From Cyclina sinensis (lineage: Eukaryota > Mollusca > Bivalvia > Venerida > Veneridae): 64,000 nt of DNA. The notes beneath the pieces were generated by a model. It worked only from the letters and a program-made list of their open reading frames with translations, searched no databases and was not told where the DNA came from. Within the stretch, counting starts at the first letter, position 1. The number at the start of each line of letters is the position of its first letter. The stretch spans positions 23,010,872 through 23,074,871 of the forward strand of contig JAAONU010000004.1 in NCBI GenBank assembly GCA_012932295.1, read 5' to 3'. Positions 11,760 to 24,110 of this stretch are shown in pieces. The translations under genes and the position numbers were made by a program.

Positions 11760-12940
11760 TAAAAATCTTGTCTCGATTTGATGAAAAAAGTGTTCACGTG
11801 TCTACAAAAATTGTTTATAACTTCGTCAATATATGGTATAATTTACTGAAAAAAATATGTCTGGAAATTGTAGACTCAGATTATTTCAAATTATTCAGAT
11901 TATCTTTACTTGTTTCACAGGTTGAGACTTTGATTTACAAATTGTAACAAGTATAAATGTAAACTTTTGCATGATAGTCCTGTCACAACATCCTGACACC
12001 CAAAATTATGACAAAGCGATTAATTAATAAATTAATTAATAAAAGCTCTGTCCATTGAGCCAAAAACACGATCTCAATGCTACCCATTGTCCACAAATTT
12101 AATTAACCAGCACTTAATTTAAAAAAAAAATGAAGAATGCAACAAACAACACCAAATTTCAGTGCAAGTAATTTTTAAGAACACTGATCAACCGCGTGTT
12201 TAAAATAGCGCAATATTTAACCGCCCATTTTGAAGTTAATATTCAGAGGAGGTCGGAAACCTTAGATTCAAATGTCAATCTCATCCAAGTAGAGTACGAT
12301 GCAATTCATCTTAAGTGTTTTAATCGAGTCTGTTTGCACGGATACCACCCGAAATTCGTTAAGGTGTTGATCACCGAATAACACTTTTTTCGACAAAATT
12401 GCTATAATTTACTTTGCTTTATTTCATTAACAAACACAGATATAGCAATAAAATGCATAGTAATGCTCAATCCTATGTCCACTGACAAGCCACACGTCTC
12501 TAGATCAGACCTACTTATTAATAAGAAATCTCTAAATATCATTAAAAAAAGTATGGTTTCATGTTACTACGTGGCCAAATGAATTTGAGTCAACCACGCT
12601 CTTGTAGATAACACAAAAATACCTTAATCAGTCCTGGTAAACTGGTCCAGAAATTTACATTTGGTATCATCTCCCGACCGCGAGCTTTTCTTCGAAACGC
12701 AAGGAATAAGGTACCACCGACCATATAAATGAATGCGAATGAGAAAAAGCTGAAAGATTAAAATGTATAGATCTGTTATAAAATCTGACTGCATTCATTG
12801 GTTCTTTATGAAACAGATGTAAATATTTGTAACTAAGACCGCTAGAAGAAAAAAAGTGCATCCAAGAATTAACTCTCATTACAGCCATCAAATAGGTGAC
12901 ACCCCAGAAGAATTTTGTTAATATTTTGTTGTGGAATATA
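11760..12940. other. Intergenic, nothing recognised
   Basis: Short chance frames only. An AATT-rich stretch lies at 12018-12045. Confidence 0.4.
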
Positions 12941-12954
12941 GTTCAATATACAAA

Positions 12955-13045
12955 ACGAGTCCCATTCCAGAGACAATTTTGAATTTTTACATAGTGTATA
13001 GCACCCACACACAGGACCTCGTTTTAAACTCACCGAAAGATACGA
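12955..13045 (-). mobile_element. SINE body fragment
   Basis: Resembles 10005-10085 of the tRNA-derived SINE (cccattccagagaca, then tgtatagcac, then ccgaaaga) but lacks the tRNA head. It lies just beyond the 3' end of MRH copy A. Confidence 0.6.
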
Positions 13046-13322
13046 ATAGAGGCCGTGTAGTTGTGACAGAACTTTTCGTGCATTCCCGGATTTTGCCATA
13101 TCGTGATAAAGCTTACATAGTCATGACATGAAGGTTGCAGTTATGAGCTATGCCGACAACTGATATTTTTAAGAAGTATAATATTATCTTCACCAGCATC
13201 TTCGACTAAAAAGATATTCCATTCGACAAACGGATTTTGTAGGCTTGTATCAAAGTGAGACCAGTATTGTCAAATGCGTACTTCTTCCTTTTAGCAAAGA
13301 TTTTCGATATGAAGTGGAAATA

Positions 13323-14095
13323 TTATTTTTGTCTATTTATCAGGGGAACAACTAACATTATAAGAACTACAGCTCCTCCTCCTATACCAGAACTTTTTGA
13401 CGAACAGTTTACTGGTCCCTTCTCAGTACATCCGTTCGGGCATGCGCAGACGGTTGTTAACGTAAATGTCTGAAATGTAAAAGTATTTTATGCATTTGTT
13501 TGACCTTTTATCAACTGTACAGCCCGCGATGTATTTATAGAATTCAACTCACTTTATTCCGTATCTAGACTACACACGGTTTATTTATAAAAAAATCGAA
13601 AACAAAACTTTGGTTAGTACATATGCAGTTCAATGTAATACTTAAATTATGATTTCTTACGTAAAGATTCAAGCCCTGACTTCCTTCGGCAACAATGGAA
13701 GGTGTGCAGGCATGTGGATCGCATTTCAATGTCACCTGAGTTGAACTGAAAAGAAACACAGCCACCGTACATAAATAAGAAATTTAAAGTTACTCATTAA
13801 TTTTAAACGGAGTGGAACAATATTAACCTGTCTTTAAAATTTGGTAAGAAACTGACGAATGTAAGTAATTTCTAAAAAATCCTTCTAGACTACTTAAAAG
13901 CAATTATTTTTATCAAACTCATTTATATCTCCAAGAACATTTGTCAAAGGCAAACGTATAATTAATTTAACATGTTTAATTTCAAACTTTTTTTTCATAG
14001 TTACAATTTGCATCATACTGAAATAAAATATACATCTCAGTACATATGTCCAGATGTCCTTAGCTTTCTGACTTATCTCTGGACCAAAGGATTTC

Positions 14096-14166
<71 letters not shown>

Positions 14167-17100
14167 ACCTAAGACAAATTAAACTGTTTAACATTATTCC
14201 TAGTTTCTTTAGCTGTCGAGGTTATTGTTCACAGCAGACACGTTTGATTTGCCTACGTAAAACTTTACCCAGAACAAAAATGATAGAATGAACCCGCATG
14301 CTGCACTTACGTTAAAATGCCATGTCCAGCTGAGTAGCCTACTACTACGTCACTTCCGGAATATTGGAATTGTACTGGCTGAGCTTCTCCTATTATGGAA
14401 CTGTCGCCAAGTGATGTTACGCAGGCCTAATTATAACGAAAATGGCCAGTCATGTCATGTTTCAAAGGTAAATCAAAAAGAAGACTATCTGCCTTCCATC
14501 AGTGTAGTAGATTTTAGCATTATATGGCTGCTTTCCTTGTAATAGTGAGTTAACAACACATTAGAAGAGCCATGTTAAAAATAATCAATGATAATTTCAA
14601 ACTGTGATACGAAGGGGGCATGTTATGTTATGGTCCAGGGCGTCCGTCCGTCGGTCCGTTCATCTGTCCGTCCGTCCGTTAGCAATTTGGTTTCTGGAGG
14701 ATTACTTGAGTTCTCTTTGGACAACAGTCTTTAACCTTGATATGATAATTGTCCACTTTGAGTGAATGACCCCCTTTGATTTTGGAGTCAGAAGCTCCAA
14801 GGTCTAGGTCAAACAGACTTTATCATTGAAAAATATTTTCACCATGTAACTTGACAATCATTTATTATAGAGACTTCAAACTTTATATCTTGGTTGCACA
14901 CATTGACTGTATGACCCCTATACATTTTTGAGTCAGTGTGTCAAAGGTCAAGGTCACAATGACCTAATTGGTTAGAATCATTTACACTCTGTAACTCGAC
15001 AACCATTTATCATATAGATCTCAAAATTCATATATTGGTTGCACACATTGATTGAAAGACTCCTATTGATTTTGGGGTCAGTAAGTAAAAGGTTAAGGTC
15101 ACATAGTGACCTTAATATCGAAAACCATTTTCACCATGTAACTTGACAATCATTTGTTGTAGAGACTTCAAACTTTACGTCATAATTGCACACATTGAGT
15201 GGTTGACTCCTATACATTTTAGGGTCAGTATGTCAGAGGTTAAGGTCATAGTGACCTAAATGTTTAGAATCATTTACATTCTGTTACTTGACAACCATTT
15301 GTCTTAGAGACTTCAGAACTCATTGAACACACACTGAGTGAATGGCCCCTATTGATTTTGGGGTCAGTTAGGTAAAAGGTCAATGTCATATTGACCTTAA
15401 CAAGTAAAAAAAATCAAAATTTTAAGCAAATCATTGAATTTTAAAGCCTAAGAATTCCTCCTTTATATCACAAATGCATCATACTTAGAAAAATCACCCT
15501 TCGGGCATATAATGCTCCGCCCAACGGTGCTCTTGTTTTAGCTGTGACGATTTATATTTCTGGCATTTGTGTGGCAATATAAAATCAGAAAAATTTCGAA
15601 AACAAAATATGTGAAATCTATAAAAACAACAACAAAAACAACAACAATGAACAAAACACTTACTGCTGCATTGTTACAAGTATCATCGCCCTCAGAGAAC
15701 GGGTAGCACGGGTTGTACGAGTATGTACTTCCGTCGTTGGATAGAACGTCTTTGAACCTGAAGGAAATATACAACCATAATTAGTCTATTTGAAGAATAC
15801 GAAAACAACATTTTGTATCGAATATTAAAGTTTATCAATAAACCAAAATATTTGTTGTCAAACGTTTATCGCATTTCGTTAAATCGGGTGAGTTGTGTGG
15901 GGGGGAGGGGTTTGAGGAGTGGTGGTGTAACTTTAAGTGACAAATATTGTCTTCAAAAGTGATATGCTTGAAGTAATGCTATTTAATGAAATGTCAAATC
16001 TGTGAAAATTATGGCAATGTCTTAGATCTATTTAACACGTAAAACAACCCAATCACATGCAATTCGAACTTACTGATTAACGAGCCGAGTACAGACAAAA
16101 AAAAGTGCATCTATCCTTTAGGAGTGAATATCAAAGTTTGACCTGAGCTACAAACGATAAAAAGCCATGCCAATGTCTGTTTTAAAATCCTGTCATATGG
16201 TCAAAAGCAGGTCAGTATATATACGAATATACAGGTAGGCAATATTTTAGGCCATTTTGCTTGACTGATATCAAGATTGAAAGAACGAAACTATCATCGT
16301 CTAAACTGGTTATTAGCTTCCATTGAGTATATTTCAAAGACACTCCACAGCTGTCAATGATCAAATCGAAACACATCAAATAAACGAGATAGAGGCGGAG
16401 TTAACGATAACGTCTATTAGTCGGTCAAAGCTAACATATTAGTACTTAAATTTCTAAATATATGAGCTTCGGAAAGAGATCAGTTTATTATTATTATTTG
16501 TTGTTGTTGTTTAACGTAAAAGAAAAAGCGTATATTTTGACAATGGTACACTTCCGTATCCTTCCGCCAAAAGAAAAAAGTAGCTCATTGGCTGTTCTAG
16601 TTGATGTCAATTTTTTCTGTGGGTATTCAAAGTACGTTTGTCTTTAATATGTCATCGTATGGCGTGTTAAGCGTTGCAAAATTTAATTTTTGTCATTATT
16701 TTGCATTTGAAAATACATTCATTTGTATTGTATATTCTTAGGTTTATATTGCATAATCGTCATTTGTATTGTATAATTCTATATTTGTGTTGTATCCGGT
16801 GCATTAATGTTCTATTTCTGTTATTTGTATTTAATGTTTGCTATTTATATTGTAAACGGTACCATTTATATTGTAAGTCAGGTCATTTGTTTTCCAAACT
16901 GATGCGTGTAAATTCAATACGCGATAAAACCAATTAATGTTGTATAATTGCATGATGGTATTTGTTGTGATTTGTGATGGCTGATTTAATTTGTTATATT
17001 GCTCTTTATCAACCAAGGAAATCCATGGACACAAAAATAAACAAACAAATCCCAGAGTTCCGTTATACAATAGACATATGACCACACACAATATTGAACA

Positions 17101-18190
17101 CAAATGTAAAATTATATAATACAAATAAGGGAATATACAATTCAACCATCGAACATTGAATACAAATACAAAACAAACTGACAGATTATGGAACATAAAT
17201 AGAAAGTATACAATACAAATAAGATATATACAATTCAAATGGATATAATAAAGTATAAAATTGAATTTATAGAACATAAACACAAAAATTCAAATACAAA
17301 TACAAATTATACAATATGAATAGGAAAATATTGAACACAAATGAAACGATATAGACTATAAATTGATATTATACAATACAAATTGAAATTATAGAATACA
17401 AATAAAGAAAGTATTAAACACAAATACAAATTATACAATAGTAATAGGATAATATTGAAACGATATAGAATATAAATTGATAAAGTATACAATAAAAATA
17501 TCAAAATCGAATATTGCAACGCATTTCCCGTCATATTCATCGTTTCGTTTTAAATGTAAATGTTACCATATAGTTCCTTTTTCACAATGTTAATCCATGA
17601 CTCAGTTCTATTCTTTCTAAAACCACTCAGGATAAAATCAATTTCATATCAGAGAAAAGCAAGTAACCAGGAGGGATAAAGGCAAGTGTGGATTTTGTGT
17701 CTTTATCAGAATGCATACTCCATGTTCTAGTTTGGATTCCAACCAGGACTTCCCGAATCAAGTGCAATACCATTGTATCAAAACGATCTTGCCCCGTGTC
17801 TTTTAACGGGAACAGTTGTTGTGTGTGTTGTTTGTCATTGATTCAGTCATATTTGATAAGAGGGAGTTGACTTATTCTACCAATAATGTTTAGGTGCTTG
17901 AAATAATTGACAGCCTTGATCACAACTGTTTTTTTATCACCCATGCTGGTAATCTTTAGTAAAGTGTAATAAAAATTGTTTTGTTACCTTGGAGTTAAAT
18001 CCGTATTTCCAAGACTATTGATCGCTATTAAACTTTTATCATCATCAAAAACACACGAGCACTGGTCTCTCCCAACGCAGTCACGAGCCAGCACGTGAAC
18101 ACGTGAAAAGAATAAAAAACACGTGTAAAATACACATAGTCTGAGTAAAATTGTTGTAAATGACACTAAATTATGCATAATTAAAACCAT
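13323..18190 (-). CDS. MRH-domain protein, copy A, five exons
   Basis: Exons on the - strand: 18190-17988, 15757-15664, 14426-14311, 13745-13661 and 13469-13323 (203, 94, 116, 85 and 147 nt; phases 2,0,2,0; donors gtaaca, gtaagt, gtaagt, gtaaga). They give 214 residues. Residues 1-35 are a hydrophobic signal peptide (possible second start at Met5). Residues 38 to about 180 form an MRH-type domain: CVGRDQCSCVFDDD, FKDV..YSYNPCYPFSEG, a V-x-VGY strand, TQVTLKCDPHAC, then LYTFTLTTVCACPNGC. The Y-x-F-x-L-x-T-x-x-x-C close is the family signature. MRH proteins include the M6P receptors, OS-9 and glucosidase II beta, which bind N-glycans in the ER, Golgi and endosomes. I see no Arg at the place where M6P receptors use one, so M6P binding is doubtful. 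The tail (194-214) is glycine then AVVLIMLVVPLI, a short membrane segment or GPI signal. A further 3' exon cannot be excluded. Confidence 0.8.
14098..14161. repeat. (TA)n microsatellite in intron 3 of MRH copy A
   Basis: About 32 uninterrupted TA units. Confidence 0.97.
14611..15539 (+). mobile_element. GTCC-headed repeat element in intron 2 of MRH copy A
   Basis: Starts gaagggggcatg, followed by degenerate GTCC repeats (14640-14680), then about four copies of a 145-bp unit (starting near 14830, 14975, 15118 and 15265), each with (A)ACTTGACAA and AGGTCAAGGTCA-like motifs, and ends cccttcgggcatataatgctcc...ctcttgttt. No open frame. It is the same general class as the elements at 25636, 26885, 27777 and 63588. 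Non-autonomous; the transposition class is unknown. Confidence 0.7.
16690..17515. repeat. Inverted pair of degenerate AT-rich arrays, intron 1 of MRH copy A
   Basis: 16690-16905 repeats TTTGTATTGTATA-like words; 17040-17515 repeats the reverse complement TATACAATACAAAT. The two arrays flank about 130 bases of ordinary sequence. Open frames over this stretch (150 codons on the - strand) are by-products of the repeat and not genes. Confidence 0.75.
17695..17790. mobile_element. tRNA-like SINE fragment
   Basis: The run ttggattccaaccaggacttcccgaatcaa resembles 62096-62133 in this window; both keep a B-box-like core on the - strand. Truncated and decayed. Confidence 0.4.
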
Positions 18191-20590
18191 ATTTTGAGAT
18201 ATTTGGACGTTACACTGTAATAATCAACTGGTTCAGATGTATCATGTTTGAAATTAGTTCGACTGTTGATAATCAGATGAAAAGTTTGATAGTGGATTGT
18301 TTGATATTTGCATTATAAGATAACTGCGTGTTCACATGACAAGATACATTTATTACCATTCACGGTGATTTACGTTCGCTGATGTAATTATCTATGTTTC
18401 ACTTTCATTTCTAAACCAGTTCACTTTTTCCGGTTCTTAGACCAGGGAGGCATAGGATGGAAGTCTTATGTAGTATTATTTTAGTTAAGTCTTAATTATA
18501 CTTGCATATTATTGCAGTTCCTTTAAGAAATAAATTAGCTTGGATTTTGATGATACATATTTTCAATTCTTTTAAATGGAACTATCCATCATTCAGTTAT
18601 TACTTTACTTTCTGTTCGAAGCGTCGAAAATTTGTTATATGGCATTCAATGTTGACGCCTAAACTGGCACATATAATTTCGCTATATAGAAACCTCTTAG
18701 GAGTAAACTGCAGACTTTTTTATCATTGATCGGGTAGGGGGGGGGAGGGGTACAAAATACATTAGGGCAATGGAAAGTTTTTGGAGTCTTACACATTGCA
18801 GTCTGTTTGTGGTCTTGAGTATATATATCTAAAACAAAACAGACAAGAACCACAGGTGTCCACTTAATCATCTAAATATTTTGTTACAATATTTATAAAA
18901 TGTCACCATCGTCGCAAAAATTCTCTTTATTACTCCTGACATCATTTTAATCTCTTTTCCTGTAGCTTTTCTTTCATCAGCTGAGTCTTTTAAACTTCAA
19001 CCTTCTGATTTTCAACTCTAGCGAAAGATAAGGACCATGATTGCCCTCTTGTTTGAAAGTTTTACCTCCATGAATATATCTGTGACACAATATGCTTAAA
19101 GTGCCTGTAAACTCTTGGTCTCTCTGTGGCATGAGACAAATTAATGCATCTGTCGCGTCATAATAGTTACGCCGAAGTATTCCGATTGCTATTTCTGCGT
19201 CTGGTGTCAAAGGTCACGATGAAACATCTCCGAAAGAGCAAATTTTTTTCCGTCTGTAAACTATATCAAACATGACAAATTCATAATATTATCTCGTGCT
19301 AGTAACAAGAGGGTTTCTATGTTGTTTGCAAGCACATATCAAATACAAGAAAACACCACATTTAGCTTCAATGGCCGTTAAGTAGTTCACATTTTGAAGG
19401 ATACGTAAGAAATACTTCTGTTGAAATGCGCCTTTATTTATGTGATTTCATAAAGGACCCCTTTTGGCATACATCAAGGTCACTATAATAAAACTGTGTA
19501 CGGCATATATTGTCCCAAGCTTACATTTTCCCCTCCACTCTTGTGAACAAAAGAAAACAACAACAACAAACAACAACAACTTTTATTTCAAGTCAGTTTC
19601 ACAATATGAAAACACATGATATGGTCTTCAGTTTGTTCATAGGGTGAAGCAGTTCACACATTGTTACATAACAAGCGTCAAAAATATGGAAACGTAACGA
19701 TGCTTAAACTTAAAGGGATATGTCGTAGTTTTATTGTCTTTCTTTGGTGAACGAAGGCCGAAATACGTATTATAATTAATTGTTTAATATGTTGTGCAAC
19801 ACACACGTTGCTCCCGCTCCCTATTTATAGAAATTAAACGCAAAACTGTTCTTATAAATGCATGAATTTCATTCAGTGAAAAGAAAGTGTATAGAACGCG
19901 TTCTTTTTTTAGATGTTTAAACATTTTTAGTTCACTAAATTCTTTTTGAAAATAAACTGAAAAAAACACGAAATAAATTTTACAAGTTAATAGCATTAGA
20001 AAAGTTTTCTTTTCAAAATGACATATATCCGCAACTCCATAACACATATTCAACTGTGACTGTAACAGTTTCAGTCTTACACGTTTATCAAGTTTTTTGT
20101 ACATTTTTATCGAGGAAATAAATAATTTCATGCAGTAAACGCCTTTCACCCGAACGTGACAAAATTGATATAATCCAACTATAGAAATGTCCGAAATGCT
20201 GATAATGAAAGTATTACAATTTTCTCGATACCCATTTTCCAAAAGCTTTATATCTGGCAGTTAAAATTCAGCAGTTTGAGTAAAAAAAAGTCCTTTTAAG
20301 CACAAACATTTAGACCGTGTGTTCAAATACTACTAATAATCACTGCACAAAGTAAATCTTTCATGCAAGGTCTCCTTTAGGAAATATAGGACAAAACTTG
20401 TGTCATATCTGGAAGGCTGTCAATACGTTCGCAGCAAATCTGCAATGAAAGAAAACAATGTAAGCATTCTTTGTGTGACAACAACTCTATTTCTATTTAA
20501 AGGTATCCTTATTATGAATATTAGGTAAGTCTGACATTCTTTCTCAGAAAACTTTAAATCGATTTTAAAATTTGATTTTAACTAGCTTGT
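18191..20590. other. Intergenic between MRH copies B and A
   Basis: An AT-rich - strand frame at 19784-20242 (152 codons) has no recognisable domain, no signal peptide and a composition like the surrounding DNA; I take it as chance. Nothing else supported. Confidence 0.4.
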
Positions 20591-20599
20591 TGACACAGC

Positions 20600-20880
20600 T
20601 ACAAAACAAGCACCTTCAAAATTTAATTTATGCAACACACACAAAATGTAATCTATGCAACACACATACAAAATGCAATGTATCCAACAAACATTCACAA
20701 AATGTAATCTATGCAATACACATACAAAATTTCATCTATCTAACATACACGAAATGTACTCTGTGCACCAAACGTACACAAATTAATCTGTGCAAGACAC
20801 ATACAAACTTTAACTGATGCAACATACATACAAACTGAAATCTACGCAAAACACCTACAACATGTAGTTTTTGCAAAAAA
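20600..20880. repeat. Degenerate tandem repeat, about 29-bp unit
   Basis: Eight to nine imperfect units of the form aatgtaatctatgcaacacacataca. It produces an 81-codon frame that is an artefact. Confidence 0.85.
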
Positions 20881-21006
20881 AATCCTTTTGATTAATTAAC
20901 ACAAAAATGACCTTTTAGGTAAATATCAACACGTGTTGAAATATGTTTATATGCTGTAAAAGACACTCTTGTCCTTGTAAGGCAAATAACAGTCTGTTAC
21001 CTCAGA

Positions 21007-21012
21007 TTTATT
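21007..21012 (-). promoter_or_regulatory. Possible poly(A) signal of MRH copy B
   Basis: AATAAA on the - strand, about 185 bases after the stop codon of copy B. Confidence 0.35.
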
Positions 21013-21195
21013 GCCTATGTATTTCTTAGATTTCACAGAAACTTAAATTGAAGTAAGACAAATAAATCAAATCAAAACTTTACACTTACAATGTTCAATG
21101 GTTGTTGAAATTATATTATATCGTTTTACAATGCCATATATGACCGGGTTATTACTCAAAGTTCTTAACATAATCGTAATGATAATAAAATAACC

Positions 21196-24110
21196 TTACA
21201 ATATAGGTATTAATCCACATAATCCCAGACTGGTCCTCCTTGAGCCAGCTGATTTGCAGTGTACAGGACCAGTCTCGTTACAACCATTTGCGCATGCGCA
21301 TACTGATGTCAATGTCAGTTGCTTCAAATATGTAAACAGAATACATGAACATAAGCTACCAAGAAGACTGACACCTTTGTTGTTGGTAAGGATTAACTGA
21401 ATCACAAAGCGGAAAAAGTCAAGTTTAAAGACTTTTGTTTGGTTGGTTAGAAAAAATCATAATCTTATTAAAACATTACAAGAGTTAGCACTGTAAGTGA
21501 CAAATGCCTCGAAGGATATTGCAAACAAAACATGTTTCGTTTTAAGAGCGTTATTTAACCAAAATGACAAATATGAACAAAACATCAAGACAGTCAGCAG
21601 GAACGAAGGACATGAAAACGTTTGGACTAAAGGTTAGCGACATATTACCTCAATATTGTTCAAGTTGTTTCAAAACTACGTTATGCAACAAACCGAATCT
21701 AACTATTAACATTTCAACATGTCAAATTTCTTCAAAATCCAAGTGTCACGGAGAAAAAGAGAGAACAGAAATATTTAGGCTGGTACTTTTCTATATTATT
21801 TTGACAACGATTTCTGACCTTGACATTGACCTTTGAAACCTTGGCTTTTTCTTGACACTTTACTCAGTTTCATAAATATTTTAGGCAAATAATTTAAAAA
21901 TCAAATGAAAATGACAGATATACGCATTGGACAAGAATTATACGGGTTTATTCAATGTTGAATGGCGGGAAAGTACACATTGCACAAGAATTATACGGGT
22001 TCATTCAATGTTTAATGGCGGGAAAGTACACATTGCACAAGAATTATACGGGTTCATTCAATGTTTAATAGCGGGAAAGTACACATTGCACAAGAATTAT
22101 ACGGGTTCATTCAATGTTAAATGGCGGGAAAGAACACATTGCACAAGAATTATACGGGCTTATTCAATGTTAAATGGCGGGAAAGAACACATTGCACAAG
22201 AATTATACGGGTTTATTCAATGTTAAATGGCGGGAAAGAACAAAACAATGAAGGACAATCTTTATATCTGACCTGATCGCAGAAACCTGTTTACTGACAA
22301 GTCGTGTACATGTGATAAATGTGTGCCAAGATATGCCAAAATCCAGTGAAGAGTGCCAGTGTTACAGAGGACAGGAATTGTAAACGGACCGACTGACGGA
22401 CGGACATATAGATGGCCAGATAAACGGACATGTGGACTGAGGTGCAATTATTCTATGACCTTTGGGTGTATGAAAAGCTGAGAATAGGTGAGGCTTAAAT
22501 TGCTGAAAATGGTGAAATATATTTACATATAAAGATGGAGCTATTTTCCCGTCCACTGACATTGTCGGTGTACAAGCATGTAGATCACATTGAAGAATCA
22601 CTTGTGTTGTCCTATACATTTAGAAAAAAATCTTATTAAAGGACAAGTTCTGCATATAAAATTTATTTGTTTTGAACCATTTGTTAAGAAGCATATTTAT
22701 AATTCACGACCTTTTCAGTTAGTTATTTGAGAAATGTCGAGCGAACTAATACACTATAAAAGGCGTTTGGAGAAAAAAAATTACATATACAATGATTAAA
22801 CCAGATTTCATGTTATTTTACTCACGCAAGATTTACAGATCCTGACGTATATCCTACGGCTAGTTTGCCATTTTTATAAGCAAACTGAGCTGTTTGCGCG
22901 TCCCCTATGTTCTGAGTCTGACCAGTTGTCGCCTTCATACAAACCTAAGTTAAAACAAGCAGAATGGTTAGAAAAAGTCATTTGCAGGCAATAATATGAT
23001 ACATTTTTACAAATTCTTAAATGTTGTCCGAAATGTTCTAAATTCACAAATGCTTTTCATCTTTTGATAAAGTAACTTTATGGCAATGGGGATTTCTGAT
23101 TTTCTGTTTCGTTCAGACACACCTGATTTCTCTTAATATGTTAACAGAAAAGCGGCTTATTTTATCATCTAACTATTTCAATCTAAATATATGTATAATC
23201 GATCAAAACATTGAACTAAAATCGCATGCTTTCAACGAAAATAAACAAATTCTGAACCCTGAACAAAAACTTCCGTTGCACCACAGAATAGACAACTTTC
23301 CACCGTTTTGTTTCTCGTGACTTTGTAATGTCACAAAGTCTATTTAGATTTGTAAAGTGTATATTGTGGTTAACATAAAAACCGAAAATTAATGCGCAGA
23401 AGGAAGTAGAAACCATACCGCTGCTTGGCTGCAATCTCCTTCACTGAAAGGGAAGCATGGATTATAGGAATAAATAGCCCCGTCAGCAGACGTCAAGTCC
23501 TTGAATCTGAAAAAATAACGCAACGTTTGCTAAAAATGTTTAAAAGGCTACAAGAAATAAATGATTTACAGTAACACACAACAAATAACGGCGCATGTTG
23601 TGGTCACAACTTAAGGCATATCTCCACTTTACTGCCTGTGTTTTGCTAATCTGCGGATACATTCGGACAAAAACATGACGTAACAGTATCTAATACTTTA
23701 ATCTTTATCTAAACATAACAGTTTATATAAGCAGTAAACTACGTACATTTTGCATGTAGGAGCGGTACAAAACCGTAACAAAAATGTGACCAAACCGTAA
23801 CAGAAATGTGACAAAACTGTGACAGACACGTGACAATCAACGTACTGCTGAATTTATCCTGACGTGTTATTAACGGTAATTATCCTGAATTAAGTGAAAA
23901 CTAATTGCAATATTAAAAAGAGTACCTGGGTGTTAAATCAGAATTTGCCAAGCTGTTTAAAGCAATTATACTCTGGTCGTCATCGAAGGCACAGGAACAT
24001 TGGTCTCTACCCAGACATTCCCTGGCCTCTGTCAGCCAACTATAAGGCAGTACAGCCAGTAACCATAACATCCTGCCGGGCAAACACAATCCTCCCTGAC
24101 TAACATCCAT
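21196..24110 (-). CDS. MRH-domain protein, copy B, five exons
   Basis: Exons on the - strand: 24110-23926, 23506-23419, 22944-22826, 22611-22527 and 21321-21196 (185, 88, 119, 85 and 126 nt; phases 2,0,2,0; donors gtactc, gtatgg, gtgagt, gtaaat). The product is 200 residues, or 187 if translation starts at the ATG at 24071, which gives a cleaner signal peptide (MLWLLAVLPYSWLTEA) and is my preference. The MRH-type domain follows: ECLGRDQCSCAFDDD, FKDL..YSYNPCFPFSEGDC, an FAYKNGKLAVGYTSG strand pair, TQVILQCDLHAC, then LYQLTLTSVCACANGC. It is clearly a paralogue of copy A, 3 kb away on the same strand, and of copy C. Asp replaces the Glu that copy A has eight residues before the conserved Tyr. 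The last residues (LGLCGLIPIL) are hydrophobic; a strong donor (gtaagg) overlaps the stop codon, so splicing to a further exon is a real alternative 3' end. Confidence 0.8.
21926..22242. repeat. Tandem repeat, 53-bp unit, six copies, intron 4 of MRH copy B
   Basis: Units start at 21926, 21979, 22032, 22085, 22138 and 22191, each with acaagaattatacgggtt and ggcgggaaag. Near-identical copies suggest recent expansion. A 99-codon frame runs through it only because the unit is nearly free of stops. Confidence 0.95.
23765..23838. repeat. Short direct repeats in intron 1 of MRH copy B
   Basis: Three to four imperfect units of about 20 bp (aaccgtaacagaaatgtgac). Confidence 0.7.

Noticed and set aside
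13972..14172. 66-codon frame ending in an Ile-Tyr run
   Set aside because: Most of it is the (TA)n microsatellite in an intron.
16831..17283. 150-codon - strand frame rich in Tyr, Ile, Leu and Cys
   Set aside because: It runs through the AT-rich repeat array; the residues reflect the repeated TATACAATACAAAT wording.
19784..20242. 152-codon - strand frame
   Set aside because: No domain, signal peptide or splice support; residue use follows the local AT bias.
21927..22226. 99-codon frame with repeated peptide blocks
   Set aside because: It is the translation of the 53-bp tandem repeat. Because 53 is not a multiple of 3 the frame changes between units, so there is no true peptide repeat.
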